From contig CM019691.1 in NCBI GenBank assembly GCA_009760885.1, positions 27,279,314 through 27,343,313 on the forward strand: a stretch of DNA of 64,000 nucleotides, written 5' to 3'. Each line of letters starts with the position of its first letter. Position 1 is the stretch's first letter. A program made the translations under genes and the position numbers. Below, in pieces: positions 55,201 through 61,200 of this stretch. The DNA is from Achatina immaculata (Eukaryota > Mollusca > Gastropoda > Stylommatophora > Achatinidae). Below the pieces are notes generated by a model. The model was not told the DNA's origin. It was given only the letters and a program-made list of their open reading frames with translations, and did not search any database.

Positions 55201-58200
55201 ATAGTGAGCAATTTGGTTTTAAAACTGTTCATAAGCATTATAAATCCTATGTAATATAATGTATTCATAGTCATAATACAAAAATACATCAAAATATGAT
55301 GAATACAAAATTTATTATTCCATACAACTAATAGTTTTATGTCACATTTTTTTTAAATCATTCATTTTACTCTTAAAAACCTCTCTCTTGTCTCCAGAAA
55401 TCTAGCAATTTTCTTTCAAACATCAGTGACAGTTTGAAAAACATCTGCACATCCCCTCCTTTCTAGACATTATCTTACCACTAAGACTTTTTGGTGAAAT
55501 TTTTCAATCAGGAGATTTAATCCAAACATGAGCACAAATACACAGTTTCAGAGCAATCGTTTTAAATGATTTTACAAAATGTCCACAATCTGAAAGCTCA
55601 TTCCTTAAAAGACTTTTCAAGCCGACTAGTTTTTCTTTCAAATATAGCATCAAAAAGTTTTCTTACTTCACATGCTAACTTAAAAATGCTGCAACATGGG
55701 AAAACTAAAAAAACAAATGCCAGGAAATCTACTACTGCATTTAGAGAAAACTCGTACCTTCAATATTATTTCCAACACTTTTGAGCAACACGTGAAGAGA
55801 AGACATTATAATTGGAGCATGCTTTATGAAGATGGTTGGGCTACCAAAAACTTCATCCGACAAAGGAGCTATAAATCAGGAAAAAAAAAACTCTATACAT
55901 TTGGATTCAATTTGCAGATTTAAATAGTGTTTGATGCTTGAAATATCTATTACATCAGTGGCATTCAAACATTTGTTATCAATCATCAAAATTTTTATAA
56001 GAAAATGACAATATCATGTTTAAATCTCAAATAAGCTTAAAATAATATATAATGCATAAGCATAATGACATAACAAATAAATCATACTGACATATAATAC
56101 ACTGTTTAAGTACTAATTCACATCATGTAAATAATTCCTTGAAGCCATGTTCTAAAAATTTATCCAGAAAAATAACAACATATACAAAACATTTCAACAT
56201 AGACTTCTCTGATGCAGGAGATAACAAAATATTATCATTATTTACATACAGAGACTAGTTGCAGTCATGAGAAGTGAGCACAATTCGTTGCTGCCACTCA
56301 AGGTACCACACTATATAATGGGCAGTGATTGCTTAATCAATCCTCATGATAAGACTTTTTCTGCATTGCTCATGCAGAATACCATGAATAACGCAGAATA
56401 TATAAATATAGAAATGCATGATCGATTAAAACTAAGAAACATTTATAGGATTTTTCAGTGGCATCTTTTCTATGAATAATTAAATCCATCAATGATCATC
56501 AGAAAGTTCATAATACAAATAAAAAATTTGATAACAAAAGCAGAAGTTACCCAACGTCCATACAATCTTCCCAGGATCCTCAGATGTCTCCACTTTTGAA
56601 ACAAGGTGACCTAAAACCTCACAACCCAGCTTCTGTACTGCAGGAAATATTGGCACCTGCCGTTTCTGTGCACTTGGTGGCAAATTAGGACCAACTGGAG
56701 AGTTAGCAGCTGAAGCCATCAAAACTATATGGGAATGTATGTATCATAAAGAAAACAAAATTACCATTTAATTTTCTTGCCCATCAAGTGGGTCACAGCT
56801 AGTAGATAAACAACCACCAGAAACAAGCAATGACACTGAACGACACAGCTCAAGCTTTAACAATGGTGGAAATATTCTGGTGCAAACTTAGACATGGCTC
56901 ACAAGCAAACCTAGACATGGTTTCAACACATTCAAGAGTACATAAAGCCAAAAGCTCAATGACAAATATAAGCACCAACACTTGATCCAGCATAAACCAG
57001 CTGCTTCTCTAGTACAGACTGACACGGGAAAACAGAAGTAAAAGTGAAGCAACATACTTTAGACCCCCTCCCCCTCCAAAAAAAACCCCCTAAATATGTT
57101 TGCAAGTGTAACACATGGGTCACCGACAATAAAGTAACTAAGTAGAACAAGAAGGCAATTGTAAAGAAGTGAAAATAATGGAAATGCCTAGATAAACTTC
57201 AAGTAAATGGACCACAAATGAGCATGATGGAGAAATGCTGCATAAGATCTCAGTAGAAGGGGAAAAAAACATTTAAGTAAATATTTCTTCAGAAGAGAAA
57301 ACAAATAGGTAAATATTTTTTTTTCAATCTTCTAATGTACCAACTACACCTGATGTGCTTAATTTCACTTTAAAAAATGGGGTGAAAAAATCTTAAGATA
57401 AATACAAAGAAACGAGTTAACTGACCTAATTTTGGAGACTGGCCAAAATCAGGTATAAGCTGTTGCTTTCCAGCGCCAACACAAAACTGAAGCAATGGGT
57501 GCACAATCTGAGTGTGAAGATAGAAAATGCATTGTCTAGATGAAATATTTTACTGCTAACCTCAAGTGAGTCGTATTAATTTCAATAATAAACTCTTTCA
57601 ATCTAGATGATAACCAAAACATTGACACACAATCACAGAACTCTGCATTTGTCTTCTGTGTATTTTGGTGGCCTGGCTGGCTGAATGGTTAGGTTCTCAG
57701 TCTATTAATCCAATGATATGGGGTTCAAGTCCCTGTAGTCTCATACCAGGGGTGAATCTTGAAGGCTATGCATGTCACAGTACCTCTGCCATAGAGGTCG
57801 GTCCCGTCCCAAACACGCCCATACTGGGATAATGCCTAAACCGGCTCAACCCAGGGGTAGAAGTCACTAGTGGCGAGGATTCGTCCTCCTGGACAAAAGC
57901 TCCATCCTGGTCACAACTAGGAAGGGTAGCGGCCACGACCGCAAAATGCTGAAGTCGGAGACACTGGACCAGGGAAGTCTAGATAGGCAACCACCTCTCA
58001 CCCGGCGGGGATGTTTGCGTATCCTTCTTCTTCGTTCGCACTGTCTGTCTATATCTGCAGTCCTGTCTCTTGGATAAATTTCACTGTTTTTTGTAACTCA
58101 TGTATGGAACCGTAGAGCTTATCTTCTTTAGTGGTTTCACTGGGCCAGTAATTATTTCTCAGTGTCTCGTAGTTGATGCAGTTCTGGAGGATACGTTCCA

Positions 58201-61200
58201 CGGTTTGGGGCACCTGGGCACATGTACATAGATTAGTAGTACCAACCTTAAACTTTGTATACATATGACTTCGGAGTCGGCTGTGTCCTGTTCGGAGACG
58301 GAAGATGGTGACTTGTTCCTTTCTGTTTAGCATGTGATAGTCATCATGTGGTGGTGTTTGTGGCTTCCTGTAGGTTTTTATCATGCTTTTCTTCTGATTA
58401 TAGGTGACTGGTATGTCTGGTTGCTCCATTTCAGTGCCCTCTTTGGCCAGATGGTCAGCTTTCTCATTGCCTGGTATCCCACAGTGGGAGGGAATCCATT
58501 GCAAAATGACTCCATGTTGTAAGCCAATTTTTGACAAGGCATCCTTAAGGTCTGGTAGTTTGTTGCACTGAAGAGCCTCCAGTACTGATCTTGCATCTGT
58601 GAGAATTACTACAGGACATGTATCAATTCTGGAGTCTGATAGTTTTTCAACTGCAGCAATAATTGCCCTAACTTCTGCATCAAAGTTGTTGCAGTATTTA
58701 CCAGTGGGTATGGAAATCTTGTCAATGGTGTTGTTTGGATATTCAATATATGCTCCTGCCCCACCATTCTTTATGGCATTATGTGCAGATCCATCTGTAT
58801 ACACACGTATCCAGGTGTCACATGGATATTTATCATCTAGAACACTAAGTGTGGCTGTTGATCTTACAAGACTGCTCTGCATCTCACCATTCTGTACACC
58901 TTTCACTTCAGTCTGAATAGTTATTTGTGTATAATCTGCTTCTTTCCATGGTGTATGCTCTGGTACAGATGATAATGGAGTGACTACAGTTGGAAGGTCA
59001 GGTATCAGCTTACGCATACGCTTGGCCTGATGAATGAAGCTGCTTCTTTTAAGCCGTCCTAATGCCAAGTTATTGAATCTCTCCTTCAGGGGATGGCTTA
59101 CAGAGCTAAGGAATTTTTCTCCCATGGTCATGACCTTTGTGTCTCTACGTTCCTTTAGCGGTTGAACACCAATTATTTTCTGCATTTCTACTATTGGTGT
59201 GGACCTCATGGCACCTGTGATAATCCGTAGTGACTGATTTTGAACCTTGTCTAGATTATGCAGCGTAGTGTTTGATGCCATACACCAAGATGTTGAGCCA
59301 TATTCTAAATGTGGTAGAATACTTTGCTGATATACGTTCTTGAGGATTCTTTCACTAGCTCCCCATGTAGTCCCACTCAATTTTCTTAATATGGCTAGTT
59401 TTCTTCTGGCTTTTGCTTCTGCACTGTTGATGTGTTGCTTCCAAGTCAGTTTTGAGTCAAGAGTCACTCCTAAGTAAGTGGGTTGGTTGTCCATCCTTAA
59501 GGGTATTTCATTTACAAAGATCTTACCTGCTTTCTGTTTAGATGAGAGGGTGAACAGAGTGGTGCTTGATTTCTCTGTGTTGATACTTACACACCATTTG
59601 TTTGTCCATGATGTCAAGATGTCTGCTGCTCTTTGGAGTCTCTGTGTAGCAACTGTCGCATATTCATCTGTACACCACATGACCAGATCATCTGCATACA
59701 GTGCTGCTTTGATTCCATAGGGAAGTTCCTTGACCAGGTCATTAATGAATACAAGGAATAGTGTAGGCGAAAGGACTCCTCCTTGTGGTACACCGTGTCG
59801 CAGAAGTACTTTCTGGCTTTTGTGTCCATCCATTACTACTCTAGCTCTTCTATTGTGTAAATAGGACTTTATCCAGTTGTACAGTCTTCCATTCACATTG
59901 CAGTTTCTTAGTTTCCACAACAGACCTTTTTTCCATACTTTATCAAAGGCTTTCTTCAGGTCTATCCATGCTGCTAGTACAAGGTTTTTCTCTTGGAATG
60001 CATTTGCGTATCCTAATCACGCTGAGGTTTTCCGGTGAGAAAGTCCAACCCTGGACTGGATGGGCAACCACCTCTCACCCGGCGGTGATACACGGGTATC
60101 TCAAAACACGTCGAGGTTTTCCGGTGAGAAAGTCCAACTCTGGCCTGGGTGGGCTACCGCCTCTCACCCAGCGGGGATGCACTGATATCCAAAACACGTC
60201 AAGGTCTTCCAGTGAGAAAGTCCAACCCTAGACTAAACTGGTGCAATTAAAACCACGGTGTCACGCAATCCCGCTTCCGAGACCCACCAAGAATACAGGC
60301 TAAAGCACTGTGATACTCTGAACCCCTTGTGGTCCTCTCGTGGATCTCGTGTGGTCTATTTTGGACCACACAGGGGACCACGGGACCTAACGAGGACCAC
60401 AGGCGTGAATTCAGTTGGTTCACAGTGCGGTTTTTGGTGGTAGAAGTGAACGAAGAAGAAAAGTCCCTGTAGTGGGAATTTTTTCTGGCACCACCACATC
60501 AAAAGGCCATGGGGTCCACTCAACCATTAAAAATGGGTGCCAGAGAAATCTGAGAAGGTAAATGTGACCAGACATGATACTGATCACATACTTTCATGTG
60601 CCAAAGGCCTTGGAAATATGGGTCTAACACTGTATCCCCAATACACCCTAACGGCATGGAAACAGAGATTTTACTTTTTACCTTTACCCTCTGTGTATTT
60701 ATTTAACAACTATTCTATAAATGGATATTTGCTACCACAGTCAACTCCAGGTTACTTTAAAAGGTTACAAGTTACAATGGCTTTCTGACATTAAGGAGTA
60801 GATTTAAGGTGCAGACTTCTCCGTAGTTGCCATCACCACATACAACAAATTAATATTTACTTCAAGTGACATAAAAGTTGCATCTAGGAGCACTGAAGAA
60901 GGCTTAACCATTATTTTGACTAGTTTCAACTCATCTACTCTGAGCTCACTTATAAGCAGGCAAGAACAATAAATGTAGAGAGAGCATCAAATACCAGAAA
61001 GGCAGCAGTATGATTTTGATGATCAACAATATCAGAAACATGACAGGGGATGTAATTGGAATTTAAAATTTTGTGAACTTTCAAGACAACAAAGGAACAT
61101 AGATAATTAAAAAAATAGTTACCAATTCAAAATTCACTGAAAGTTTGGGGCCAATACACAGACAAAAGTGCCACCATGTGAGAAGCTTCTCTACCGCAAC

